From Cinclus cinclus (lineage: Eukaryota > Chordata > Aves > Passeriformes > Cinclidae), in the NCBI RefSeq assembly GCF_963662255.1, contig NW_026912178.1, positions 1,798,001 through 1,862,000 on the forward strand: a DNA stretch of 64,000 bases, given 5' to 3'. How positions within the stretch are numbered: the first letter of the stretch is position 1; each line of letters opens with the position of its first letter. A program made the position numbers and the translations under genes. Shown piece after piece: positions 1 through 11,271 of the stretch. The notes below the pieces were generated by a model. That model saw nothing but the letters and a program-made list of their open reading frames with translations, had not been told where the DNA came from and did no database searches.

Positions 1-690
1 ACCACAGAGGTTAAGAGAAGCAAGGAACCATTGTGACCCAAGGGAGGCTAACAATCTAATGATCCCCTGTGTCACCAGGGGTTGTAATAGGGCCAGGGAT
101 GAATTGTGAAAGCATGGAGCACAAGAAAAACATGGAAACATTTTGACACCATGGAGGCCAAGACTCAAATGATTCATTGTAACACGAAGTGGCCTAAAAG
201 GGCATGGGATGCATTGTGACACCATAGGGGTTAAGAGAAGCAAGGAACCATTGTGACCCAATGCAGGCTAACAATCTAAGAATCCCTTTTGACACCAGGG
301 GGCGCAAAAGGACCACCGATGAACTGTGACAGCATGGGGACCTATAGAAGCAAGGATCTATTATGACACCATGAAGGCCAAGAATCAAATGATTCATTGT
401 GACACCAAGTGGCCTAAAAGGGCTTGGAATGCATTGTGACACCACAGAGGTTAAGAGAAGCAAGGACCCATTGTGACCCAAGGGAGGCTAACAATCTAAC
501 GATCCCCTGTGACACCAGGAGTTGTAATAGGGCCAGGGATGAATTGTGAAAGCATGGGGCCCAAGTAAAACATGGAAACATTATGACACCATAGAGGCCA
601 AGACTCAAATGATTCATTGTAACACCAAGTGGCCTAAAAGGGCATGGGATGCATTGTGACACCACAGAGGCTAAGAGAAGCTGGGAACAA
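1..690. repeat. Array segment related to the 3.3-kb family
   Basis: Three monomers (A, B, A) and the start of a fourth precede the 1,760-bp repeat. Their diagnostic variants (GTGTCACC with AGCACAAG in monomer 1, CACCGATG in monomer 2, AAGTAAAACATGG in monomer 3, GAGGCTAAGAGAAGCTGGG in monomer 4) recur in the same order near 14736, 19794 and 23094. The segment is therefore the end of another copy of the block found inside the 5,058-bp and 3,300-bp repeats. Homology at these offsets continues to about 1125. I see nothing else in it. Confidence 0.85.
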
Positions 691-872
691 TTGTGACCCA
701 ATGCAGGCTAACAATCTAAGAATCCCTTTTGACACCAGGGGGCGCAAAAGGACCACGGATGAACTGTGAAAGCATGGGGACCTATAGAAGCAAGGATCTA
801 TTATGACACCATGAAGGCCAAGAATCAAATGATTCATTGTGACATCAAGTGGCCTAAAAGGGCTTGGAATGC

Positions 873-2632
873 ATTGTGACATCACAGAGGTTAAGAGGAG
901 CAAGGAACCATTGTTACTCAAGGGAGGCTAACAATCTAATGATCCATTGTGACACCAGGGGTTGTAATAGGGCCAGGGATGAATTGTGAAAGCATGGAGC
1001 CCAAGAAAAACATGGAAACATTTTAACACCATAGAGGCCAAGACTCAAATGATTCATTGTAACACCAAGTGGCCTAAAAGGGCATGGGATGCATTGTGCC
1101 ACCACAGGGGTTAAGAGAAGCAAGGAAGCATTCTGACCCAATGCAGGCTAACAATCTAAGAATCCCTTTTGACACCAGGGGGCGCAAAAGGACCACGGAT
1201 GAACTGTGACAGCATGGGGACCTATAGAAGCAAGGATCTATTATGACACCATGAAGGCCAAGAATCAAATGATTCATTGTGACATCAAGTGGCCTAAAAG
1301 GGCATGGGATGCATTGTGACACCACAGAGGTTAAGAGAAGCAAGGAACCATTGTGAGCCAATGCAGGCTAACAGTCTAAGAATCCCTTTTGACACCAGGG
1401 GGCGCAAAAGGACCACGGATGAACTGTGACAGCATGGGGACCTATAGAAGCAAGGATCTATTATGACACCATGAAGGCCAAGAATCAAATGATTCATTGT
1501 GACATCAAGTGGCCTAAAAGGGCTTGGAATGCATTGTGACACCACAGAGGTTAAGAGAAGCCGGGAACCATTGTGGCCCAAGGGAGGCTAACAATCTAAT
1601 GATCCCCAGTGACACCAGGGGTTGTAATAGGGCCAGGGATGAATTGTGAAAGCATGGGGCCCAAGAAAAACATGGAAACATTTTGACACCATAGAGGCGA
1701 AGACTCAAATGATTCATTGTAACACCAAGTGGCCTAAAAGGTCATGGGATGCATTGTGCCACCACAGAGGTTAAGAGAAGCAAGGAACCATTGTGACCCA
1801 ATGCAGGCTAACTATCTAAGATTCCTTTTTGACACCAGGGGGTGCAAAAGGACCACGGATGAACTGTGACAGCATGGGGACCTATAGAAGCAAGGATCTA
1901 TTATGACACCATGAAGGCCAAGAATCAAATGATTCATTGTGACATCAAGTGGCCTAAAAGGGCATGGGATGCATTGTGACACCACAGAGGTTAAGAGAAG
2001 CAAGGAACCATTGTGAGCCAATGCAGGCTAACAGTCTAAGAATCCCTTTTGACACCAGGGGGCGCAAAAGGACCACGGATGAACTGTGACAGCATGGGGA
2101 CCTATAGAAGCAAGGATCTATTATGACACCATGAAGGCCAAGAATCAAATGATTCATTGTGACATCAAGTGGCCTAAAAGGGCTTGGAATGCATTGTGAC
2201 ACCACAGAGGTTAAGAGAAGCAAGGAACCATTGTGACCCAAGGGAGGCTAACAATCTAATGATCCCCTGTGTCACCAGGGGTTGTAATAGGGCCAGGGAT
2301 GAATTGTGAAAGCATGGAGCACAAGAAAAACATGGAAACATTTTGACACCATGGAGGCCAAGACTCAAATGATTCATTGTAACACGAAGTGGCCTAAAAG
2401 GGCATGGGATGCATTGTGACACCATAGGGGTTAAGAGAAGCAAGGAACCATTGTGACCCAATGCAGGCTAACAATCTAAGAATCCCTTTTGACACCAGGG
2501 GGCGCAAAAGGACCACGGATGAACTGTGAAAGCATGGGGACCTATAGAAGCAAGGATCTATTATGACACCATGAAGGCCAAGAATCAAATGATTCATTGT
2601 GACATCAAGTGGCCTAAAAGGGCTTGGAATGC
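873..2632. repeat. 1,760-bp higher-order repeat, copy 1 (eight monomers)
   Basis: Eight 220-bp units in class order A B B A B B A B. Each unit carries its own diagnostic variants: TTACTCAAGGG in unit 1, GAAGCATTCTGACCC in unit 2, GTGAGCCAATGC in units 3 and 6, CCCCAGTGACACC in unit 4, CTAACTATCTAAGATTCC in unit 5 and GTGTCACCAGG in unit 7. The next 1,760 bp repeat this order. Comparing the two copies I noticed one difference, T at 1742 against G at 3502. Matching at this offset starts near 691, before the copy drawn here, so the phase is arbitrary. Confidence 0.92.
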
Positions 2633-4392
2633 ATTGTGACATCACAGAGGTTAAGAGGAGCAAGGAACCATTGTTACTCAAGGGAGGCTAACAATCTAAT
2701 GATCCATTGTGACACCAGGGGTTGTAATAGGGCCAGGGATGAATTGTGAAAGCATGGAGCCCAAGAAAAACATGGAAACATTTTAACACCATAGAGGCCA
2801 AGACTCAAATGATTCATTGTAACACCAAGTGGCCTAAAAGGGCATGGGATGCATTGTGCCACCACAGGGGTTAAGAGAAGCAAGGAAGCATTCTGACCCA
2901 ATGCAGGCTAACAATCTAAGAATCCCTTTTGACACCAGGGGGCGCAAAAGGACCACGGATGAACTGTGACAGCATGGGGACCTATAGAAGCAAGGATCTA
3001 TTATGACACCATGAAGGCCAAGAATCAAATGATTCATTGTGACATCAAGTGGCCTAAAAGGGCATGGGATGCATTGTGACACCACAGAGGTTAAGAGAAG
3101 CAAGGAACCATTGTGAGCCAATGCAGGCTAACAGTCTAAGAATCCCTTTTGACACCAGGGGGCGCAAAAGGACCACGGATGAACTGTGACAGCATGGGGA
3201 CCTATAGAAGCAAGGATCTATTATGACACCATGAAGGCCAAGAATCAAATGATTCATTGTGACATCAAGTGGCCTAAAAGGGCTTGGAATGCATTGTGAC
3301 ACCACAGAGGTTAAGAGAAGCCGGGAACCATTGTGGCCCAAGGGAGGCTAACAATCTAATGATCCCCAGTGACACCAGGGGTTGTAATAGGGCCAGGGAT
3401 GAATTGTGAAAGCATGGGGCCCAAGAAAAACATGGAAACATTTTGACACCATAGAGGCGAAGACTCAAATGATTCATTGTAACACCAAGTGGCCTAAAAG
3501 GGCATGGGATGCATTGTGCCACCACAGAGGTTAAGAGAAGCAAGGAACCATTGTGACCCAATGCAGGCTAACTATCTAAGATTCCTTTTTGACACCAGGG
3601 GGTGCAAAAGGACCACGGATGAACTGTGACAGCATGGGGACCTATAGAAGCAAGGATCTATTATGACACCATGAAGGCCAAGAATCAAATGATTCATTGT
3701 GACATCAAGTGGCCTAAAAGGGCATGGGATGCATTGTGACACCACAGAGGTTAAGAGAAGCAAGGAACCATTGTGAGCCAATGCAGGCTAACAGTCTAAG
3801 AATCCCTTTTGACACCAGGGGGCGCAAAAGGACCACGGATGAACTGTGACAGCATGGGGACCTATAGAAGCAAGGATCTATTATGACACCATGAAGGCCA
3901 AGAATCAAATGATTCATTGTGACATCAAGTGGCCTAAAAGGGCTTGGAATGCATTGTGACACCACAGAGGTTAAGAGAAGCAAGGAACCATTGTGACCCA
4001 AGGGAGGCTAACAATCTAATGATCCCCTGTGTCACCAGGGGTTGTAATAGGGCCAGGGATGAATTGTGAAAGCATGGAGCACAAGAAAAACATGGAAACA
4101 TTTTGACACCATGGAGGCCAAGACTCAAATGATTCATTGTAACACGAAGTGGCCTAAAAGGGCATGGGATGCATTGTGACACCATAGGGGTTAAGAGAAG
4201 CAAGGAACCATTGTGACCCAATGCAGGCTAACAATCTAAGAATCCCTTTTGACACCAGGGGGCGCAAAAGGACCACGGATGAACTGTGAAAGCATGGGGA
4301 CCTATAGAAGCAAGGATCTATTATGACACCATGAAGGCCAAGAATCAAATGATTCATTGTGACATCAAGTGGCCTAAAAGGGCTTGGAATGC
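2633..4392. repeat. 1,760-bp higher-order repeat, copy 2
   Basis: This is the second full copy of the A B B A B B A B eight-mer, nearly identical to copy 1 at an offset of exactly 1,760 bp. There are no 219-bp units in either copy, so length equals 8 x 220. Its final two units also form the entry into block S1, whose homology to S2 and S3 begins near 4015. Confidence 0.92.
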
Positions 4393-4875
4393 ATTGTGAC
4401 ATCACAGAGGTTAAGAGGAGCAAGGAACCATTGTTACTCAAGGGAGGCTAACAATCTAATGATCCATTGTGACACCAGGGGTTGTAATAGGGCCAGGGAT
4501 GAATTGTGAAAGCATGGAGCCCAAGAAAAACATGGAAACATTTTAACACCATAGAGGCCAAGACTCAAATGATTCATTGTAACACCAAGTGGCCTAAAAG
4601 GGCATGGGATGCATTGTGCCACCACAGGGGTTAAGAGAAGCAAGGAAGCATTCTGACCCAATGCAGGCTAACAATCTAAGAATCCCTTTTGACACCAGGG
4701 GGCGCAAAAGGACCACGGATGAACTGTGACAGCATGGGGACCTATAGAAGCAAGGATCTATTATGACACCATGAAGGCCAAGAATCAAATGATTCATTGT
4801 GACATCAAGTGGCCTAAAAGGGCATGGGATGCATTGTGACACCACAGAGGTTAAGAGAAGCAAGGAACCATTGTG
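4393..4875. repeat. 1,760-bp higher-order repeat, partial copy 3
   Basis: The third copy breaks off after about two units. At 4876 the sequence reads TTGTGACTCAATGC where the equivalent place in copies 1 and 2 reads TTGTGAGCCAATGC, and the following units belong to a different series. This is an edge of the homogenised tract and a probable crossover site. Confidence 0.85.
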
Positions 4876-5052
4876 ACTCAATGCAGGCTAACAATCTAAG
4901 AATCCCTTTTGACACCAGGGGGCGCAAAAGGACCACGGATGAACTGTGACAGCATGGGGACCTATAGAAGCAAGGATCTATTATGACACCATGAAGGCCA
5001 AGAATCAAATGATTCATTGTGACATCAAGTGGCCTAAAAGGGCTTGGAATGC

Positions 5053-5271
5053 ATTGTGACACCTCAGAGGTTAAGAGAAGCCGGGAACCATTGTGGCCCA
5101 AGGGAGGCTAACAATCTAATGATCCCCTGTGACACCAGGGGTTGTAATAGGGCCAGGGATGAATTGTGAAAGCATGGGGCGCAATTAATCATGGAAATAT
5201 TATGACACCATAGAGGCCAAGACTCAAATGATTCATTGTAACACCAAGTGGCCTAAAAGGGCATGGGATGC
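5053..5271 (+). repeat. First 219-bp class A' monomer
   Basis: A' is a class A unit in which subrepeat 4 reads GCGCAATTAATCATGG (or GCACAATAAATCATGG in other copies) instead of CCCAAGAAAAACATGG, a net loss of one base. This is the first in the window; I count 49 in all. They are absent from about 1-5180 and from about 18200-26500, and are common elsewhere. Because 219 is a multiple of three, open frames on the minus strand continue through these units, which produces the longest chance frames in the window. Confidence 0.93.
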
Positions 5272-7249
5272 ATTGTGACACCACAGAGGTTAAGAGAAGC
5301 AAGGAACCATTGTGACCCAATGCAGGCTAACAATCTAAGAATCCGTTTTGACACCAGGGGGCGTAAAAGGACTACGGATGAACTGTGACAGCATGGGGAC
5401 CTATAGAAGCAAGGATCTATTATGACACCATGAAGGCCAAGAATCAAATGATTCATTGTGACATCAAGTGGCCTAAAAGGGCATGGGTTGCATTGTGACA
5501 CCACAGAGGTTAAGAGAAGCAAGGAACCATTGTGACCCAATGGGGGCTAACAATCTAAGAATCCCTTTTGACACCAGGGGGCGCAAAAGGACCACGGATG
5601 AACTGTGACAGCATGGGGACCTATAGAAGCAAGGATTTATTATGACACCATGAAGGCCAAGAATCAAATGATTCATTGTGACATCAAGTGGCCTAAAAGG
5701 GCTTGGAATGCATTGTGACACCACAGAGGTTAAGAGAAGCAGGGAACCATTGTGACCCAAGGGAGGCTAACAATCTAATGATCCATTGTGACACCAGGGG
5801 TTGTAATAGGGCCAGGGATGAATTGTGAAAGCATGGGGCACAATAAATCATGGAAATATTATGACACCATAGAGGCCAAGACTCAAATGATTCATTGTAA
5901 CACCAAGTGGCCTAAAAGGGCATGGGATGCATTGTGCCACCACAGAGGTTAAGAGAAGCAAGGAACCATTGTGACCCAAGGGAGGCTAACTATCTAAGAT
6001 TCCTTTTTGACACCAGGGGGTGCAAAAGGACCACGGATGAACTGTGACAGCATGGGGACCTATAGAAGCAAGGATCTATTATGACACCATGAAGGCCAAG
6101 AATCAAATGATTCATTGTGACATCAAGTGGCCTAAAAGGGTATGGGATGCATTGTGACACCACAGAGGTTAAGAGAAGCAAGGGACCATTGTGAGGCAAT
6201 GCAGGCTAACAGTCTAAGAATCCCTTTTGACACCAGGGGGCGCAAAAGGACCACGGATGAACTGTGACAGCATGGGGACCTATAGAAGCAAGGATTTATT
6301 ATGACACCATGAAGGCCAAGAATCAAATGATTCATTGTGACACCAAGAGGCCTAAAAGGGCTTGGAATGCATTGTGACACCACAGAGGTTAAGAGAAGCA
6401 AGGACCCATTGTGACCCAAGGGAGGCTAACAATCTAACGATCCCCTGTGACACCAGGAGTTGTAATAGGGCCAGGGATGAATTGTGAAAGCATGGGGCCC
6501 AAGTAAAACATGGAAACATTATGACACCATAGAGGCCAAGACTCAAATGATTCATTGTAACACCAAGTGGCCTAAAAGGGCATGGGATGCATTGTGACAC
6601 CACAGAGGCTGAGAGAAGCTGGGAACAATTGTGACCCAAAGCAGGCTAACAATCTAAGAATCCCTTTTGACACCAGGGGGCGCAAAAGGACCACGGATGA
6701 ACTGTGAAAGCATGGGGACCTATAGAAGCAAGGATCTATTATGACACCATGAAGGCCAAGAATCAAATGATTCATTGTGACATCAAGTGGCCTAAAAGGG
6801 CATGGGTTGCATTGTGACACCACAGAGGTTAAGAGAAGCAAGGAACCATTGTCACCCAATGCAGGCTAACTATCCAAGATTCCCTTTTGACACCAGGGGG
6901 CGCAAAAGGACCACGGATGAACTGTGACAGCATGGGGACCTATAGAAGCAAGGATCTATTATGACACCATGAAGGCCAAGAATCAAATGATTCATTGTGA
7001 CATCAAGTGGCCTAAAAGGGCTTGGAATGCATTGTGACACCACAGAGGTTAAGAGAAGCATGGAACCATTGTGGCCCAAGGGAGGCTAACAATCTAATGA
7101 GCCCCTGTGACACCAGGGGTTGTAATAGGGCCAGGGATGAATTGTGAAAGCATGGGGCACAATAAATCATGGAAATATTATGACAACATAGAGGCCAAGA
7201 CTCAAATGATTCATTGTAACACCAAGTGGCCTTAAAGGGCATGGGATGC

Positions 7250-7469
7250 ATTGTGACACCACAGAGGTTAAGAGAAGCAGGGAACCATTGTGACCCAAGG
7301 GAGGCTAACAATCTAAGAATCCCTTTTGACACCAGGGGGCGCAAAAGGACCACGGATGAACTGTGACAGTATGGGGACCTATAGAAACAAGGATCTATTA
7401 TGACACCATGAAGGCCAAGAATCAAATGATTCATTGTGACATCAAGTGGCCTAAAAGGGCTTGGAATGC
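7250..7469 (+). repeat. Chimeric monomer: A start of subrepeat 2, B remainder
   Basis: Subrepeat 2 reads CCCAAGGGAGG (class A) and then AATCTAAGAATCCC (class B), with class B afterwards. Equivalent units are at 29023-29242 and 38257-38476 in S2 and S3, and all three share the private variants GACAGTATGG and TATAGAAACAAGG. The exchange predates the duplication of the S block. Confidence 0.82.
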
Positions 7470-7689
7470 ATTGTGACATGACAGAGGTTAAGAGAAGCAA
7501 GGAACCATTGTTACTCAAGGGAGGCTAACAATCTAATGATCCATTGTGACACCAGGGGTTGTAATAGGGCCAGGGATGAATTGTGAAAGCATGGAGCCCA
7601 AGAAAAACATGGAAACATTTTAACACCATAGAGGCCAAGACTCAAATGATTCATTGTAACACCAAGTGGCCTAAAAGGGCATGGGATGC

Positions 7690-7911
7690 ATTGTGCCACC
7701 ACAGGGGTTAAGAGAAGCAAGGAAGCATTCTGACCCAATGCAGGCTAACAATCTAAGAATCCCTTTTGACACCAGGGGGCGCAAAAGGACCACGGATGAA
7801 CTGTGACAGCATGGGGACCTATAGAAGCAAGGATCTATTATGACACCATGAAGGCCAAGAATCAAATGATTCATTGTGACATCAAGTGGCCCAAAAAAGG
7901 GCATGGGATGC
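7690..7911 (+). repeat. 222-bp monomer variant, copy 1
   Basis: A B monomer two bases longer than standard. Subrepeat 6 reads GGCCCAAAAAAGGGC at 7888-7902 instead of GGCCTAAAAGGGC. The same unit appears only in the three S blocks, so it marks their common origin. Confidence 0.93.
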
Positions 7912-8131
7912 ATTGTGACACCACAGAGGTTAAGAGAAGCAAGGAACCATTGTGACCCAATGCAGGCTAACAATCTAAGAATGCCTTTTGACACCAGGGG
8001 GCGCAAAAGGACCACGGATGAACTGTGACAGCATGGGGACCTATAGAAGCAAGGATCTATTATGACACCATGAAGGCCAAGAATCAAATGATTCATTGTG
8101 ACATCAAGTGGCCTAAAAGGGCATGGGATGC

Positions 8132-8351
8132 ATTGTGACACCTCAGAGGTTAAGAGAAGCCGGGAACCATTTTGGCCCAAGGGAGGCTAACAATCTAATG
8201 ATCCCCTGTGTCACCAGGGGTTGTAATAGGGCCAGGGATGAATTGTGAAAGCATGGAGCACAAGAAAAACATGGAAACATTTTGACACCATGGAGGCCAA
8301 GACTCAAATGATTCATTGTAACACGAAGTGGCCTAAAAGGGCATGGGATGC
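8132..8351 (+). repeat. A monomer replaced within S1
   Basis: The first part of this unit (CTCAGAGG, and GAACCATTTTGGCCC with its unusual TTTT) matches the equivalent unit in S2 (29905-30123) and S3 (39139-39357). From about 8211 it instead reads GTGTCACCAGG, AGCACAAGAAAAAC, CCATGGAGG and AACACGAAGTGG, the variant set of the unit at 2193-2412, and this continues into the next unit as ACCATAGGGG. S2 and S3 carry an A' unit here. The pattern fits a short non-reciprocal exchange. Confidence 0.8.
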
Positions 8352-11271
8352 ATTGTGACACCATAGGGGTTAAGAGAAGCAAGGAACCATTGTGACCCAA
8401 AGCAGGCTAACAATCTAAGAATCCCTTTTGACACCAGGGGGCGCAAAAGGACTACGGATGAACTGTGACAGCATGGGGACCTATAGAAGCAAGGATCTAT
8501 TATGACACCATGAAGGCCAAGAATCAAATGATTCATTGTGACATCAAGTGGCCTAAAAGGGCATGGGTTGCATTGTGACACCACAGAGGTTAAGAGAAGC
8601 AGGGAACCATTGTGACCCAATGCAGGCTAACAATCTAAGAATCCCTTTTGACACCAGGGGGCGCAAAAGGACCACGGATGAACTGTGACAGCATGGGGAC
8701 CTATAGAAGCAAGGATTTATTATGACACCATGAAGGCCAAGAATCAAATGATTCATTGTGACATCAAGTGGCCTAAAAGGGCTTGGAATGCATTGTGACA
8801 CCACAGAGGTTAAGAGAAGCAGGGAACCATTGTGACACAAGGGAGGCTAACAATCTAATGATCCATTGTGACACCAGGGGTTGTAATAGGGCCAGGGATG
8901 AATTGTGAAAGCATGGGGCACAATAAATCATGGAAATATTATGACACCATAGAGGCCAAGACTCAAATGATTCATTGTAACACCAAGTGGCCTAAAAGGG
9001 CATGGGATGCATTGTGACACCACAGAGGTTAAGAGAAGCAGGGAACCATTGTGACCCAATGCAGGCTAACCATCTAAGAATCCCTTTTGACACCAGGGGG
9101 CGCAAAGGGACCACAGATGAACTGTGACGGCATGGGGACCTATAGAAGCAAGGATCTATTATGACACCATGAAGGCCAAGAATCAAATGATTCATTGTGA
9201 CATCAAGTGGCCTAAAAGGGCTTGGAATGCATTGTGACATCACAGAGGTTAAGAGGAGCAAGGAACCATTGTTACTCAAGGGAGGCTAACAATCTAATGA
9301 TCCATTGTGACACCAGGGGTTGTAATAGGGCCAGGGATGAATTGTGAAAGCATGGAGCCCAAGAAAAACATGGAAACATTTTAACACCATAGAGGCCAAG
9401 ACTCAAATGATTCATTGTAACACCAAGTGGCCTAAAAGGGCATGCTATGCATTGTGACACCACAGGGGTTAAGGGAAGCAAGGAAGCATTCTGACCCAAT
9501 GCAGGCTAACAATCTAAGAATCCCTTTTGACACCAGGGGGCGCAAAAGGACCACGGATGAACTGTGACAGCATGGGGACCTATAGAAGCAAGGATCTATT
9601 ATGACACCATGAAGGCCAAGAATCAAATGATTCATTGTGACATCAAGTGGCCTAAAAGGGCATGGGATGCATTGTGACACCACAGAGGTTAAGAGAATCA
9701 AGGAACCATTGTGACCCAATGCAGGCTAACAATCTAAGAATGCCTTTTGACACCAGGGGGCGCAAAAGGACCACGGATGAACTGTGACAGCATGGGGACC
9801 TATAGAAGCAAGGATCTATTATGACACCATGAAGGCCAAGAATCAAATGATTCATTGTGACATCAAGTGGCCTAAAAGGGCTTGGAATGCATTGTGACAC
9901 CTCAGAGGTTAAGAGAAGCCGGGAACCATTGTGGCCCAAGGGAGGCTAACAATCTGATGATCCCCTGTGACACCAGGGGTTGTAATAGGGCCAGGGATGA
10001 ATTGTGAAAGCATGGGGCGCAATTAATCATGGAAATATTATGACACCATAGAGGCCAAGACTCAAATGATTCATTGTAACACCAAGTGGCCTTAAAGGGC
10101 ATGGGATGCATTGTGACACCACAGAGGTTAAGAGAAGCAGGGAACCATTGTGACCCAATGTAGGCTAACAATCTAAGAATCCCTTTTGACACCAGGGGGC
10201 GCAAAAGGACTACGGATGAACTGTGACAGCATGGGGACCTATAGAAGCAAGGATCTATTATGACACCATGAAGGCCAAGAATCAAATGATTCATTGTGAC
10301 ATCAAGTGGCCTAAAAGGGCATGGGATGCATTGTGACACCACAGAGGTTAAGAGAAGCAAGGAACCATTGTGAGCCAATGCAGGCTAACAGTCTAAGAAT
10401 CCCTTTTGACACCAGGGGGCGCAAAAGGACCACGGATGAACTGTGACAGCATGGGGACCTATAGAAGCAAGGATCTATTATGACACCATGAAGGCCAAGA
10501 ATCAAATGATTCATTGTGACATCAAGTGGCCTAAAAGGGCTTGGAATGCATTGTGACACCACAGAGGTTAAGAGAAGCCGGGAACCATTGTGGCCCAAGG
10601 GAGGCTAACAATCTAATGATCCCCAGTGACACCAGGGGTTGTAATAGGGCCAGGGATGAATTGTGAAAGCATGGGGCCCAAGAAAAACATGGAAACATTT
10701 TGACACCATAGAGGCGAAGACTCAAATGATTCATTGTAACACCAAGTGGCCTAAAAGGTCATGGGATGCATTGTGCCACCACAGAGGTTAAGAGAAGCAA
10801 GGAACCATTGTGACCCAATGCAGGCTAACTATCTAAGATTCCTTTTTGACACCTGGGGGTGCAAAAGGACCACGGATGAACTGTGACAGCATGGGGACCT
10901 ATAGAAGCAAGGATCTATTATGACACCATGAAGGCCAAGAATCAAATGATTCATTGTGACATCAAGTGGCCTAAAAGGGCATGGGATGCATTGTGAAACC
11001 ACAGAGGTTAAGAGAAGCAAGGAACCATTGTGAGCCAATGCAGGCTAACAGTCTAAGAATCCCTTTTGACACCAGGGGGCGCAAAAGGACCACGGATGAA
11101 CTGTGACAGCATGGGGACCTATAGAAGCAAGGATCTATTATGACACCATGAAGGCCAAGAATCAAATGATTCATTGTGACATCAAGTGGCCTAAAAGGGC
11201 TTGGAATGCATTGTGACACCACAGAGGTTAAGAGAAGCAAGGAACCATTGTGACCCAAGGGAGGCTAACAA

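Larger units (their letters stand above)
4015..11271. repeat. Large block S, copy 1 (7,257 bp, 33 monomers)
   Basis: This block is recognised by the ordered set of monomer variants it shares with 25348-33702 and 33703-41790. It matches S2 at offset 21,333 up to about 5938, then at 21,773 and 21,772, then at 22,431 from about 10325. Relative to S2 it lacks two monomers at about 5938 and three at about 10325, and carries one A unit where S2 has A'. These changes account for the whole 1,098-bp difference in length (440 + 659 - 1). It includes the 222-bp unit at 7690 and a conversion-like patch at 8211-8382. Its beginning recurs 7,257 bp downstream, so S blocks are themselves tandem. Confidence 0.85.

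Noticed and set aside
194..481. Recurrent 95-codon minus-strand frames, here and at about 220-bp steps throughout
   Set aside because: They arise from absence of stops on one strand of the repeat. The 220-bp period rotates the frame at each unit, neighbouring frames overlap, and there is no sign of a start or regulatory context. I do not call them genes.
2381..2400. Possible CENP-B box around the variant AACACGAAGTGG
   Set aside because: The reverse strand gives TTCG followed by bases that do not fit the second half (CGGG) of the box. I saw no other TTCG context that fits.
873..2632. Identity with known mammalian satellites of similar period (the roughly 1,760-bp common cetacean satellite, the 221-bp major horse satellite)
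   Set aside because: Only the lengths are alike. I cannot confirm any sequence match from memory. A search of the monomer consensus against Dfam or GenBank satellites would decide.
7671..8180. Longest open frame (169 codons, minus strand; copy at 29444-29953)
   Set aside because: Its length is due to the 222-bp unit keeping frame. The encoded protein would be the same two-monomer repeat read twice, not a recognisable domain.
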